This document shows positions 1-13,351 of a DNA stretch of 64,000 bases, in pieces; the stretch's first letter is position 1, and every line of letters starts with the position of its first letter. The notes beneath the pieces are model-generated. The model made no database searches. It saw nothing but the letters and a program-made list of their open reading frames with translations, and was not told the DNA's origin. The stretch comes from Corythoichthys intestinalis (Eukaryota; Chordata; Actinopteri; Syngnathiformes; Syngnathidae): NCBI RefSeq assembly GCF_030265065.1, contig NC_080412.1, positions 27,704,501 through 27,768,500 of the forward strand, written 5' to 3'. A program made the position numbers and the translations under genes.

Positions 1-463
1 GGCACCAGTGGCATAGTTGCCAATTCTGGTGGTCTACGGCAAATGCCAATCGAGCTCTATGGTGCTGGGCAGTAAGCAAACGGCCTACTAGAGGATGTCG
101 GGCATTCAGGCCAACTTCATTGAGCCTGTTTCTGATTGTTTGGTCAGAAACATTCCCACCAGTGGCCTGCTGGAGGTCATTTTGTAGGACTCTGGCAATG
201 CTCATCCTGTCCATATGGTAAATGGTGTTACACTTGTATAGCACTTACTTGCATAACTGAGCAGATACTCATCACGCTGAGGATTTAAGGACTTTCTACG
301 GTCCTGTTCAGATCTCCTGGAATAAATACTTGCCTACTGGAATCTCCTCAACGCTCTTGAGACTGTGCTTGAAGACACAGCAAACCCCAGCAAGTATTGA
401 TGTGTCATCCTGGAGGAGTTGCACTACTTGTGCAACCTCTGAAGCGTCCAGGTACCGCACCAT
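1..463 (-). mobile_element. Tc1/mariner-like transposase remnant (N-terminal part), cut by window edge
   Basis: The complementary strand from 463 reads MVRYLDASEVAQVVQLLQDD. Further on, in another frame, it reads LQNDLQQATGGNVSDQTIRN followed by RLNEVGLNARHPLVGRLLTAQHHRARLAF. This is the helix-turn-helix half of a fish Tc1-like transposase: a paired-like DNA-binding domain, then the start of the catalytic domain. The frame changes and meets stops between the two blocks, so the copy is dead. The catalytic DDE part would lie left of base 1. Family assignment rests on remembered teleost transposase sequences. Confidence 0.7.
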
Positions 464-490
464 GTTATCAGTTCATGTTGATCCAAGCTA

Positions 491-1062
491 AATGAAAAAC
501 TACAGCAGTGGAAGGTAAGTCTGTGAATAAAATATGATCAAAAAAGAAGGGGGGGGGGGTAATCAGTGGCGACAACCTGGAAAACCATTCGTTTTAGGGG
601 CCGTCTCATTATTGCCCCTCTGATGCACCTGTTGACTTCATTAAAAGCAGCTAAAACTGATTAACACCCCTCATGCTATTTAACTGACCAGATAAATATC
701 ACAGAGGTTTGACTTATAAGTTGCTATATTCTGATAAAAAAAAGTGTTCCTCTAATTTTTTGGAGCAACTTTATCCTATATGCCGATTTCCAGGCCCTTT
801 GCTAAAGCTGTTGCGATTCTCCAAATAGAATGTTGCTCAAATATCGCGTTTTGCAAGAACGCTGCAACTTTGACAGACTTTTGTTGCTGGAACAGGAGAA
901 ATAGTTGAAAAATTGGACAATTCTTCACATTGGGTAGTTAGGAGGGTTACACTTCTACAGTAAGAAAAAGTCTTTTTTTTTTTTTTGTATGAGAATGGTG
1001 GGAGTGTTCTGGCGGGCCATGACTGAATCTGTTATAGTCCGGTGATAAACCCATTTTCATGG
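491..1062. other. Spacer between transposon remnant and znf346 3' end
   Basis: AT-rich sequence with a poly-G run near 549 and poly-T near 971. No coding signal was found. The right end is probably the 3' UTR and polyadenylation region of znf346, which ends its coding part at 1089 on the complementary strand. No convincing polyadenylation signal could be chosen. Confidence 0.4.
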
Positions 1063-1088
1063 TTTTAATAATTGTAGGCAGTGATGTA

Positions 1089-4000
1089 CTAGCTGTCCAT
1101 GTTAAACTTGTCTTCCGAAGAAGGAAATATATCGCCTCCCATTCCGAAGAAGTTGTCGTCCGCCTCAAAACCTTCGGTCACAAACGTGTCGTCCGTCGGC
1201 GCAAAGTGCTCGCGCGCGTCCTTGCCTTCGACCATACCATTTCCCGACTCCTGGTTTTTGTTTCTGGCCGACTGCTTGTCTCCGTCAGTTTGTTTGTTTT
1301 CGGGACCGGATGGCTGCTGGTTATCAGATTGGCTCAGGCCAGATTTTTTCATTCTGTAACCAAGTTTTAAGGATTATCACACAGATGCAATGTTGACATG
1401 ACTGACAAGCAGTAATAAAAAAAATTATTGCTATATGGAAAAAATGAAAAGCTGTGGTGTACATACTGGTTCTTATGTTTTGCACCGCTAATGTGAGACT
1501 GGTACTGATCCACAGAGTTGAGCTCAATGTTGCACAGTGTACACGGCAAGCCTTTTGCTGTGGATGCTGCGGAAAGGGGAAAAAGTTATTTTAATTATTG
1601 AAATACAAGTCACTACTTTTTTTTCTCGCCCTTTTAAACCCTGCAGCTTTAATAACAAAGCAGTTAATTTGGAGATTTTTACGGGCTAACTCACATCAAG
1701 CTTCCTTCTAATGACCCAGTTTTTCTTGTTTTGCTTTTTTCACTGCTGTGTGTGTGTGCGTGAGTTGGTTTACAGATTGAGTGAATTAGGTGCAAGTGTT
1801 GCCTGTTCAGCAGCTCCCGATTATCCCCATGTAATTGGCCAAGGTGTGGACTCCCTGGCCTATTTAACAAGCTCGCCACAAGCACTCGGTCTCCTCTCCA
1901 GCCATACCACTACCCAGAAACATCAGCGCTCACGCGTGTGGATCGCAAACTGTGGCAGCGGTTGCTGCGTTATGTCAAATTTGAGAAGACCGTTGTAAAT
2001 ATTGTTAAGAGAAGAGCAGTGACCGTAGGAACGAGAAGCCTTTTTTGTTGTATGCAGCTTTCTCCTGTTTATGGTTAATTGGAGTTAGGTTAGTGAAAGG
2101 TCGTTGGATTGTTTTGTTTGTTGTTTTGGCATATTTCTCCATCTGAAGCAAATCAAAAAACTGCGCTAGAAATATTTCGCTGGCCTTTCTGGGTTTCATT
2201 CAGTCGTTCATTTTGTTTAGGAGCCGGTGGGTTATTAATACGATCTTGCGGGTCAGTTTTTAGAGCTCGACCAATATGGGTTTTTCCAGACTTATAGATT
2301 ATTAGTAGAGGGGACGATAGCCGATTTTTGGAGCTGATATTCATTTGCAGTAAAAGTGTAAAAATTGGCATAAGAAAATGGAATAATGCAAACACTGAAT
2401 TTCATTGAAATGCCTTAAGCATGTTTATTAAACCCCATGTTGCTCCTGGTGTTGCATCACCTGTAGGTAGATGATATAGTGTGAAGCGCTTTTGAAGGCC
2501 TTAAAAAGGTAGAGAAGTGCAATACAAGTGAAACTCCATTTACCATTACCATTTAACCAGAGGACAGGCTGAATACTAGTGCAGGAGAGAGAGGCGTGGC
2601 TGGATCTGAGCTAAAATAACCCAGTTTTGAATTGATTTTTTTTCCATAACAGCCGGTTGGATTAAAAAAAAAAAAAAAAAAAAAGTCCAATATCGGTGCT
2701 AGCAGATATTTTATCTCCAGTTTTATTTCGTTCCCACTGCTGTGTAAACGTGTGTGCGCGCTGGTCTGCTGATTGAATGAATTAGGAGCAGGTGTTGCCT
2801 GATCAGCAGCTCCTGATTGGTGCCACGTGACTGGTCAAAGAGTGGACCCACTTTTCTATTTAAGCAGCTTGCCACCAGCACGTCTTCTCTCCAGCCATAC
2901 CACCACCCAGAAATGTCAGCGCTCGTGTAGATCGTAACCTGTGGCAGCTATTACTGTAATTTGCTAAATTTTAGAAGACTTTGTGAACTCTTGTAGCACC
3001 TGTAAATAGAGCAGTGATATATGGGGGGGGGGGGGGGGAAGAGAGAAGCCTTTTCGTTTTGCACCCTATTTTTCGTTAATACAAGTGAGGTTAGCGAATT
3101 TATCCTTTATTCATTTTGGTTATGGAAGGTAGGGTTTCGTTACACCATTTTGGTATGCCAGCATATTTCTCAGTGCTGATTTTCGCGAGCCTTTCAGGAG
3201 ATGGGTTGGAAGAGAGGAGCACCTATGCGCGTTATGTCCTGGTTCCCCTAGACCGGAATATAACTCCATGTAGGGGCTCGTCTGGGAGTCTGCCCTGGGA
3301 CCTCCCACTTTAATAAGCAGTCATGCATGGTGACGTTGCCACTTTGGGTACATTCAGAGTCTACCTATTGGTGCAAGTGTTCCATGATCAACCACAAAGA
3401 GTTGGCGAGTATCAGCGCACACAGAGTGCTTTCGCCAATCCACTTTTAGCAAAGGCATTCCGAAAGTTTCATTTGAGAGCTGAATTATGTACAAGTACAT
3501 CATTGTTGCCAAGGGTAACTAGAGTGGTATTCAAGATAAAAAAAACTAAGCTACAACAAAGCTGCTATGCTAGCATATTAGTAGCTATGTCAGTTAGCCA
3601 TTTATGATTTTATGGCTAAAGGCTTTGACCAGTGCTTGCGGTTATTAAAGAACACAGGTTTCAAAAGAATGGACATCCACAATGTGACACGATGAAACTC
3701 CTAAGCCGGGGCTAACGCTGACAGCAGTCAGTCTTGAGTTCAAGCACAATTGAGATTAGAAAAGGACTTCGCTGCAAGCTATCAAGGTAAAGTGGAGGGG
3801 TTTTTTTCTCGTTTTGTGGTTTCAAACTGGCTGTCAATACAACAGTGGGTTTTGGGACACCGTGGCAGCCAACATATGAATGATGACCATGAATGAGGGG
3901 CGAATTGGCGTTTGTTCATTGTTAATAGATTTTTTATCTTTGTCTATGTAAAGGTCCTATGAAAATAAGGCCACTTGTGTATTTTCTAAATTATGAAATT

Positions 4001-5692
4001 TGGTTGCAGATGTCTGATGCACTCCGTAATGCGGAATAAAGAGGTGCGAATTCGACATTTTATAGAGTTGCTGCTGACCCGGTGTGGCAGGCTTGCCGTA
4101 GAGCTTCATTAGGTCCTGCTTGGCTAGGTGCTTCTTGTGCTTTTTGCCCAGGTAGTGCTGCTGGGCCATCTGCGCATTGTTGAAGGATGCTTGACAGATG
4201 GCGCAGAAGCGGTCCGGGTCACCACCTTCACTGCCATTGCCAGCTGTAATTGCTGCCGCCGCCACCTCCGCCGTTGCTGCTGCCGCCGCCTTCTTCTTGG
4301 ATGACGCCGGTGTGGCCTGTTGGACTACTGTTTGAGTAGAATGGAGAAATTGTTATTTTAATTACGTGGCTATGAATTGGGGGGAAAAAATGAAAGCACA
4401 TGATTCTGTGGACCAGCTTCAGGTTGCGTACAGGTCAATGGATCCACCGCTTTGAGTTTGAGGTTCTTGGCGTGAATCTTGCCCTGGTAGTGAGAGTTTG
4501 CCATAACTGCCGATGTGAAGCTCATCTTGCACGTGTCACAAATTTTCATCGGGTCCGATATACTGTTGTCTGTGTCATTCTGATGGAGGGACATGCGCAG
4601 AAACACAAGTCACACAAGTGAGCCTCTTTCACACACCAATGAGATATCACATACATTGTCAGAGGAAAGCGACTTGAACTTTTTCGACTCTGGCTCCTTC
4701 TCATTTTGGATTGACAAGTAACGTCGCACCTTGTTGCCGTGTTTCTTACTCTAAAAAAGAATACAATGGAAAGCCAAGTTACAACAATGCTGACAAGGAA
4801 ATTCAAAAACATGACACCAACCTGATAGTGAGCCAACTTCTGTGACTCTGAGATGAGCACGGCATTGCAGACACTGCAAAGGTTATCGGTGAATAGGTTG
4901 CTGTGGTCCCTGATCATCTTGTTGACTGCGGCAAGAGGACAAAATGTAGAGACAATGTTAAAAATTGACAACGATGCATCACGTTTCTGCGTCAATGACG
5001 GCAACAGACGTCCAATCTAAAGGTGGCAGTAAATGTGTTAAAATGTACTTATAAAATAACAAGGTTCTTTGGCAGAGGACTTTAAATAAACACATAGCAA
5101 CAACCAAAATAATACTTTTTGCATTCAAACGAAGAGGCAGAAATGCTAAAAATGTGTGCACCGTGCTGTCCAAGTTATAAATATTCGTTTTATATTCCAA
5201 AATCATGCTTGTGATGTTCACTGATGCTTCTAAATTGACATTGAACGTGAATCTTCAACGTCAGTGGTTGCAAGTTAATAAAGGCTAATTGCAGCATGCG
5301 TGTTAGCCAGTATGAGCTAACGAGTTCAACGTGGGGAAAGCTAAGCCGCACGGACGACTCGGCAGTAGCTGGGCAGTGGGACTGAACGTCAATATTCCTG
5401 TGTCTATGTATACCCCATCACCGTCGTTGAACGTGAAAAGCCGTCATTGTGCCAATAAAAAGACAACAGACGTAGACGAGCTCTCGTCGACCTTGGCGAC
5501 GAATCGGCTGCTGTTAGCTTAGCCTAAATTAGCTTTCACTCTGCAACAAGCTATGAGTTCATTGGGATGGTGGCGAAACTAACGCTGGGGCACCTTTGTT
5601 CCTTGTTTTATCTTAAATAGAAAGCGCGTACCTTGCTCCAGCCCCGAAGGCAAGTATGGGAATTGTTCAGTCTCCATCGCGACCGCCATCAT
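1089..5692 (-). CDS. znf346: Zinc finger protein 346 (JAZ), double-stranded RNA-binding
   Basis: Seven coding exons on the complementary strand: 5692-5632, 4925-4822, 4750-4655, 4579-4414, 4327-4079, 1566-1467 and 1353-1089. They join in frame to 346 residues; human ZNF346 has about 294. The model starts [20 protein letters not shown]. Four matrin/U1-type C2H2 fingers are visible: CSVC..HYQSKKH, CDTC..HYQGKIH, CAIC..HYLGKKH and CTLC..HISGAKH. The blocks [12 protein letters not shown] and [13 protein letters not shown] are close to human ZNF346. In the family these fingers bind dsRNA and RNA:DNA hybrids and the protein sits in the nucleolus; it is linked to apoptosis and exportin-5 traffic. 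An alanine/lysine-rich linker lies between fingers two and three, and the C-terminal tail is acidic ([15 protein letters not shown]). Two in-frame ATGs open exon 1; the first is used here. Intron 5 (1567-4078) is swollen by fossil LTR sequence. Confidence 0.9.
1690..2050 (+). repeat. Fossil LTR-like block, copy 1
   Basis: This block and 2728-3050 are diverged copies of one another. They share a TATTTAA TATA-like box, the phrase 'ctctccagccataccac' and a following 'gcagtga' segment. The arrangement looks like a retroelement LTR. It is an old fossil lying inside a znf346 intron. The exact family is not recognised. Confidence 0.45.
2262..2720. repeat. Dispersed repeat fragment between the two LTR-like blocks
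   Basis: The block begins 'gctcgaccaatatgggtttttcc' in outline and ends after a poly-A run with 'gtccaatatcggtgctagc'. Such AGCTCGACC / CCGATATCGG ends are seen in non-autonomous fish DNA elements. No clear terminal repeats or target duplication could be paired here, so the class is a guess. Confidence 0.3.
2728..3300 (+). repeat. Fossil LTR-like block, copy 2, with retroelement leader
   Basis: This second copy of the LTR-like block is followed at about 3270 by 'ggggctcgtctgggag'. That phrase resembles the first bases after the LTR of many gamma-type retroelements, where the tRNA primer binds. The fossil is old and no body genes are visible next to it. It lies in the 2.5-kb intron of znf346, antisense to that gene. 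Confidence 0.4.
3301..4078. other. Remainder of znf346 intron 5
   Basis: No gene or clear repeat was recognised between the LTR remnant and exon 5 of znf346. Several short open frames here have no family resemblance. Confidence 0.4.
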
Positions 5693-6390
5693 AATTTATA
5701 TTCTTTCGCAGTTTTGCTCAAGTACGCATGCGCAGCCGCCACTTGGCAGCGCCAGGGAAGTTTGAAAAGAGGGCGGAGTTTGAAAAGAGAGCTCACTCTG
5801 TTTGGAATTTGACGTCGTTGGATCATCTTGCCAACCGGGACAACAAACGATCTTTGTGCCGCAACAAACGATCTTTGAGCCATGATCCTTTACGCATGCG
5901 GCAAAAAGCAGTTAAAGAATAAGCCTGCATGCGTCGCTGTGGTCACACTTGACTGCAATTAATGTGAAAAAAAAAACATTTTGGTCACAATATTGTACTA
6001 TGAAAAGCCAATCATGAAATGAAATAATGCCCGTGTCACTTGCTATTCATGAAAAATATGCCGATTAATTACAAGAGCGGGCACAAACGTTCAGATTGCA
6101 GTTGAATTTGGGTCTTCATTATCGAGCTTTTACATTAGGCGTCATCATAAGTGTTCAAACTAGCCTTATTTTCATACTTCATAACAAGATGAACACGTTT
6201 GCATTGCAGAACAATAAAGTTTAAAAAGGATAGTTTTTTAAAAAACAAGCACAGATACAGTGGCAACATATTAAGTAGAAGTATCTAAGAAAAAAGTACT
6301 CAAGTACAAAAGTAGTTTCTTTAAAATAGACTTAAAAGTACTTTCTCCTGATGCAAAATTGTGATATATACATATATATATATATAATAT
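5693..6390. other. znf346 upstream region and spacer
   Basis: The first 250 bases are likely the znf346 promoter/5' UTR side. The motif 'gatctttg.gc..caacaaac' occurs twice in tandem near 5850-5875. The rest is AT-rich with an AT microsatellite near 6365-6392 and a short 'AAGTACTCAAGTA' type repeat near 6295. No gene was seen. Confidence 0.4.
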
Positions 6391-6394
6391 ATTG

Positions 6395-6785
6395 TAAACG
6401 TTCAGGGTCGAAGGAGAACAGGCAGGCAGAGGTTGCAAACATGCTGGGCACTTGTGGCCCAATTTATTTAACAGAAAAAGCAAAAAACTAAAAATAAACA
6501 AAGGAAAACAAACCAAAACTTCTGTCATCAGGAATCACGGCCACGCCGTGGACTGCCTCTACAGTCTCTCACTAGGAGTAACTTCCACAACTCCTCTCCT
6601 TCCCACTCCCTTTCGACCTCTCCCGTTTTATATAATGGGGAGAACACCTTGGTTGCAATTGCCTCATCAGCTGTTACCTGATGAAGCAATTGCCTACAGG
6701 TGGGGATGTCACCTCCTAGGGGTGTCGCTGTCCATGGTTGCCCAATCCCCGTGGCGAGTCCTGTGGCACTGGGATGCCACAATAT
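6395..6785 (-). repeat. Putative solo LTR of a fossil retroelement
   Basis: Read on the complementary strand the block begins TGTGGCATCCCAGTGCCAC. It has a TATATAAAA box in the middle and an AATAAATTGGG polyadenylation-like signal near its end. That order of promoter and polyadenylation signal in about 390 bases suits a solitary LTR. No body genes are next to it. The family is not determined and the fossil appears old. Confidence 0.4.
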
Positions 6786-7800
6786 ATTATAAAACCGTGC
6801 AGAATAGAAAAAAAGTAATAACATTGACTTCACTGTAAACAGAAGCTTCACAAGCTTAAAAAAAAAAAAAAAAAAAAAACTCCCGAAACCTTATCTTAAT
6901 GGCGGATTGCAAGCAACTATCAGGTGCATACCCCCACCTACAGTACAAGAGTATGCAGCACCCATTTGAAGGCACGCTGCTCTCGCTGTTATTTTTTTTT
7001 TTTATTAGTCAATATCTTGTTCACCTAATAGCAAACGCTAATACGAATCCATCACTGAAACAGCACAAATGAGCAGCAGTGGAACAGCAGAGGAGTCTGT
7101 CAGGGAGAGACAGGGATCTGTCAGGCAGCCCACAGTCAGAGCTGAGGAGGGTGCGCGTCCCGTGTCCCACTCCCATGTGGAGGGGGCAGACACAGGATGT
7201 TTAGTTATACTGTTTTGTTGCTTAGCAGGCAGGCATAGCACTCTCAGTTGTATTGCATTGTAGCCTACATGGGAAAATAGATGGAAATTGTTGTTTATAT
7301 TGTGTCACATCACATTACGGTCTGTTCAATTTAACCGTCCATCTCAAATTAAATAATTTGAAAATGTACACTTTTATTGCTTGCAAAGTGTTAAAAGTAC
7401 TGCATACTTTGTCGTGACAAGCCGGTGGGGTGGGGGGTGCCCTATAACGGTCTTTTGTCCCCAGGCCCCTGCAAGTCTGTTGACAGCCCTGAGTACAGTA
7501 TAAGGAAACATACAAGCACAAATAACCTGAGCGCTTAAGTACACGGTCCAAATATCCCAAAAAGTGAAACCTTTATTGATATGACACATTTAACCACTCG
7601 CACATTCGTTTTACACTGATAATTTTCGATTAACCATCTCTAAATTTGTTTTACCAGTAGTCACAAATCAAATGCTATCATTTTGTCCACGTGAGTCAGT
7701 CAGTCTCTTTCTTTCTTTATTTTATTTTATTTTTTAATCGTTTTTTATTTTTCGTTGTTCCTTAACACGAACGGCGAGGAAAGAGTCTCTCTCCAGGAAG
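6786..7800. other. Spacer upstream of the egr1 promoter
   Basis: Poly-A near 6860, poly-T near 6992 and otherwise unremarkable sequence. A short open stretch at 7069-7263 (MSSSGTAEESVRERQG...) could be the start of a decayed transposase or chance. No family is recognised. Confidence 0.35.
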
Positions 7801-7819
7801 ACTTCCGGACGGAAGAAAC

Positions 7820-7829
7820 CCATATATGG
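7820..7829 (+). promoter_or_regulatory. CArG box (serum response element), distal
   Basis: CCATATATGG is a perfect CC(A/T)6GG site for serum response factor, about 570 bases upstream of the egr1 start codon. ETS-type ACTTCCGG sits just before it at 7801-7808, the classical pairing of SRF with a ternary complex factor. Confidence 0.75.
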
Positions 7830-8065
7830 CCCGTGGAAGTGGTGACGTTAAACAAGCGACTTCATTAGATGTAGGCCAAATCTGACACTTCCGATCATGG
7901 TGGTTGTAATGGCTTAAGCAGTCACAGACGCGCTTCTATTTGGAGTAATTATCTTTGCGTTCATAGTCACCACCGAAAAGCTCGGAAAATAAGTCGCCAT
8001 GCACGAAAAACGGCTCCATACCCGGAAGTCCGCTAGGCAGCACAACAGGAAAGTCCCGACTCTGT

Positions 8066-8110
8066 CCAAATATGGGCTTCCGCCGCGCCTTATTTGGTAA
8101 TGTACGTCAT
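8066..8110 (+). promoter_or_regulatory. Proximal SRE cluster and CRE-like site of egr1
   Basis: Two further perfect CArG boxes, CCAAATATGG (8066-8075) and CCTTATTTGG (8088-8097), flank an ETS core CTTCCG. They are followed by TACGTCAT (8103-8110), close to a cAMP response element. The same order of SREs, ETS sites and CRE is known upstream of vertebrate EGR1. It explains induction by growth factor and calcium signals. Confidence 0.8.
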
Positions 8111-8120
8111 GACAAGAGTC

Positions 8121-8128
8121 TATATAAA
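8121..8128 (+). promoter_or_regulatory. TATA box of egr1
   Basis: TATATAAA lies 11 bases after the CRE-like site and about 260 bases before the start codon. Transcription would begin near 8150, giving a 5' UTR of roughly 240 bases. Confidence 0.7.
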
Positions 8129-8390
8129 TCCTGCTTGACGGAGGAATCCTGTCTGAGTTTATGTTTGTTACCGCCTGAAGAAGTGAAAACACAAACCGCG
8201 TCATTCCCTCACAATCACCTTATCCGTCCACCCGGGGCTCTCCGTGGGATCCCGGACCAGACCCGCACCCGCGTTGGCTTCTTCCGAAAGTCCGAGCCCC
8301 ACAAAGAAGCAAGCCGGGTCGTCCTGTACGGTCCCCGGGCAAGAGGGGAGCCGGAGTGCCAGTGCGCCGGAGCGACCGACCCCTAGAGAG

Positions 8391-10060
<1,670 letters not shown>

Positions 10061-10409
10061 AGTCGGACCTCTGAGAGTTTCACTGAGGGCAAACATTACA
10101 AGTAAAACATTATAGCTGTGAGCAGTGAACAAGACCATGCACTTGCTTTTTACCAGAAAAAAAATGATCATCAAACAATTAACTCATGAGTTAATTATTT
10201 TGCGGCCATTTACAGAAATAGACATCCAATTCATTTTGACTGGGAGGGTTAGCTTCAATAATTTGTTGAGTTGAAAACTGCATTTTATGTTTACTGGGGT
10301 TATCTTTGTTGCGAGGGCTCAGCGTAGAAAACAGTTTGAGGGAGGAGCAAATATTTGTCTAGTTAATCTTTTTAACAATGGATGCCGTCGACAGGTAGGC
10401 TATAGACGT
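10061..10409 (+). other. egr1 3' UTR (proximal part)
   Basis: Sequence after the stop codon, AT-rich, with ATTTA/TTAATTA motifs as expected for an unstable immediate-early mRNA. A half copy of the palindromic mini-element lies at about 10205-10250. A hAT-type element begins at 10410, so the UTR may be interrupted by it. Confidence 0.4.
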
Positions 10410-11147
10410 TAGGGGTGTGACAAAATATCGAAATGGTGATATATCGTGATACGTTGTATCCCATAAGGTTATCGATATGCTCCTGTCAACAATCGAGATA
10501 TCGTTTAAAAAAGGTGTCAATTTTTTAGCTGCCATTGACGGTGCTAGACGCCCAATCCATTTACACTGGGAAGGTTCGTTCATTCCAAACCAGGGCATTC
10601 ACAGTCATTCGGTCCGATTTTCGAGGCATTTACAGCTTACTTGCTGTTCATTTTAGGGTATTTACACGTCATTTCCTGTTGAGTTTGAGTCATTGCCTAT
10701 TCATTTGGGTGATTCCCAGGTCACTGCCTGTTCTGTAACGCAAAATAAACAGGAAGTGACCCATAAAATACCCCAAAATCAACAGTAAGTAACTGAAAAT
10801 CAACAGGTAAATGGCCCAAAATTACCTCATTGCCTGGCATTGGCTTCCTCTTACGGCCATAGACGGTCAATCCGTTTGAAGTGGGAGGGATGGCAGCGAA
10901 TGAATGTTCATTCGCTGCCATCCCTCTCACTTCAAACGGATTGAACGTCTACTAGTGATAAACTCATTCTCATTCACAGCAGAAGCTTGTTTTTCTGTTT
11001 ATTAGTTTTTTGTAGACTATCCTAGAATGATTTCCTGACCAATGTATCCATAATCGTTGTATCGCCATATCGTCAGATCATCGTTATCGTGAGCTTTGTA
11101 TCGCAAATCGTATCGTACCGTGAGGTACCAAGAGGTTCCCACTCCTA
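10410..11147. mobile_element. Non-autonomous hAT-type element with 8-bp target duplication
   Basis: The ends are TAGGGGTGTGAC... and ...CACTCCTA. The flanking octamer ATAGACGT occurs at 10402-10409 and again at 11148-11155, a perfect duplication of the length hAT transposase makes. Inside are 'atatcgatat' runs typical of this MITE type and further palindromic mini-element pieces (10530-10575 and 10836-10970). No transposase is present. Confidence 0.8.
10836..10970. repeat. Palindromic TTAA-type mini-element (long hairpin)
   Basis: Arms 'ccgtttgaagtgggagggat' and 'atccctctcacttcaaacgg' are almost exact reverse complements. The centre is 'ggcagcgaatgaatgttcat', itself self-complementary. The copy is nested in the hAT-type element at 10410-11147. 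Confidence 0.8.
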
Positions 11148-11400
11148 ATAGACGTATAGTCCAAAATTGATTGCACCTCTATCGCCGTTAACGGCAGGGA
11201 ATTAGCTAGAAACTCTAAAAGCCTCATGAAACAATCTTTTTATGAACAGTTTTTGTTAATATATGTACAAATTCACTGTGGTGTGTATATATATGTGTAT
11301 ATATAGTCATATTTTTGTACAAATGTATATTTTATTTACCTATCATGAAGATTTGTATGTTCAACGCAGTCAAAACCAAATGTGATTAAAAAATGTTCAT
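11148..11400 (+). other. Possible distal egr1 3' UTR with ATTAAA signal
   Basis: The region holds 'tgtacaaatgtatattttattta' type UTR sequence in outline and an ATTAAA at 11385-11390, a possible polyadenylation signal for a long egr1 3' UTR. This is inference from composition and position only. Confidence 0.35.
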
Positions 11401-11604
11401 CACAATAATTGCATCACATGTTCTTCACTGAGGACAAAATATTACTGGTTGCGGATTCAAAACAATTGGGTCCGCATGGTGACATACAGCATAAAATAAT
11501 CATAATGCATTTATGTAACTATGTGTGTGTGCGCGCGCGTGACAGAACTTTGGTCTTTCAGCCAGTAATAAAAAAACTAAACAAAAAAAAAACGCCATGC
11601 CCTT

Positions 11605-11715
11605 CAAACCAAATATAGAGTTTCCTCCTGCTGCAGCGGATGTCCTTATGCCCAAATATGGAGCTTCCTACTTGGCAGACGTTGAGACAGTCGCATTACG
11701 CCTGCGTATATAACA
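11605..11715 (+). promoter_or_regulatory. Serum-response-like module downstream of egr1
   Basis: CCAAATATAG (11609-11618, one mismatch) followed by AGTTTCC, and CCAAATATGG (11652-11661, perfect CArG) followed by AGCTTCC, repeat the same CArG-then-ETS arrangement. The egr1 promoter has CCAAATATGGGCTTCC. TATATAA follows at 11707-11713. It may be a downstream enhancer or the promoter remnant of a second gene. Confidence 0.55.
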
Positions 11716-11871
11716 CACCCAGTTTACGGCGGCTTCATTCTCTGAAGGGATTTTAATTCCTGCTAAATAAATTAAAAACGCCTCTGTGCAGCGTCACAAA
11801 CCAGCCAGACAGGTTTGACAAGGCTACTGTTATAGAATACATAGTGTAAAAAGACCAAGAACCTCTCTGAG

Positions 11872-12190
<319 letters not shown>

Positions 12191-12194
12191 ACAG

Positions 12195-12953
12195 GCATAG
12201 GTGGAGTTTGACTTTTGGGGCAGGGGGGGCACAACATGTTGATGACCCCAAAACGCAGTGTCAGCAATCAAATTAACTTACAAGAATATTTAAAATAATA
12301 ATTTGACACTGAGCGTTTTTTGTTTCCCATCATTCTTGAGGGGAATTCTAAATCAAGCTGCTTAGGCAATACTTTTCGCCAAGATCGTCATCCATTGAAT
12401 TTGGTACGCCCGCTGGTGTCGTGCCAATGTAGTTACCTCAGTCAAAAATTGTATCCCCTGGGCGGAGCCATTTGGAGGTAGATTTGTGTCTTTATTATTC
12501 AATCAAAAGTTGCTTCAAAAAAAAAGTTGCTTCAATCAAAATATATATTTTCAACCCCCCCCAAAAAAAACAAATATATATATATATTCAATAAAAAAAT
12601 GTGTTTAAATGCAAAAATAAATTTGAAACTCCAAACACACACACACAAAAATCCATGTGAAAGCTATGTTTCTTTGATTTTTTTTCCCACTTCCTTCACT
12701 TCAATCAAAAAAAAGAAAAATTACAATTATAGAAAAAAAATTTTGAATGCAAAAAAATATTTGCGATTGAAAAATTTGCATATGGACATTTAATTTTTCA
12801 TTGAAAAAGTTTTCTTTGATTGAAGCAATCCTTTTTGTGTTTGCGCCATTTTATGATTAGGACATTTGTGTCTAAATCATTCAATCCCCAAAAAAGTTAT
12901 AATATATTTTCAATTAAAGAAAAAAAACATTTTTAAATATATTTTTTTCTCTA

Positions 12954-13013
<60 letters not shown>

Positions 13014-13146
13014 TTTTTTTTTTTTTATATATGCAAAGCAAATGACTGTCTAAGGTGCTCGAAAAATAATTTCGACCCATTATAAAAATATGTTTTTTTT
13101 TTTCGTTCATTTCATTCATGTTTGTTGTAGTTTTATTGCTTTACAA

Positions 13147-13234
<88 letters not shown>

Positions 13235-13241
13235 TATACAT

Positions 13242-13276
<35 letters not shown>

Positions 13277-13351
13277 GGAAAGTCAATTACACGCAAAAAC
13301 ACTTTTCGGCCAACAGGGGGGGCCTGGCCCCTCCTTAAACTCCGCTTATGC
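12195..13351. mobile_element. Non-autonomous DNA element with GCATAGGCGGAGTTT ends, copy 1
   Basis: The left end GCATAGGTGGAGTTTGAC and right end AAACTCCGCTTATGC are inverted repeats. A sister copy lies at 20780-21883 and a piece at 48911-49445. The interior is AT-rich and made of subrepeats ending in 'gttgcttcaatcaaa', with AT microsatellites at 12955-13010 and 13151-13225. No open transposase gene is present. Superfamily unknown. Confidence 0.7.

Noticed and set aside
7069-7263. 64-residue frame starting MSSSGTAEES
   Set aside because: Too short and without recognisable motif; could be a transposase relic but nothing supports it.
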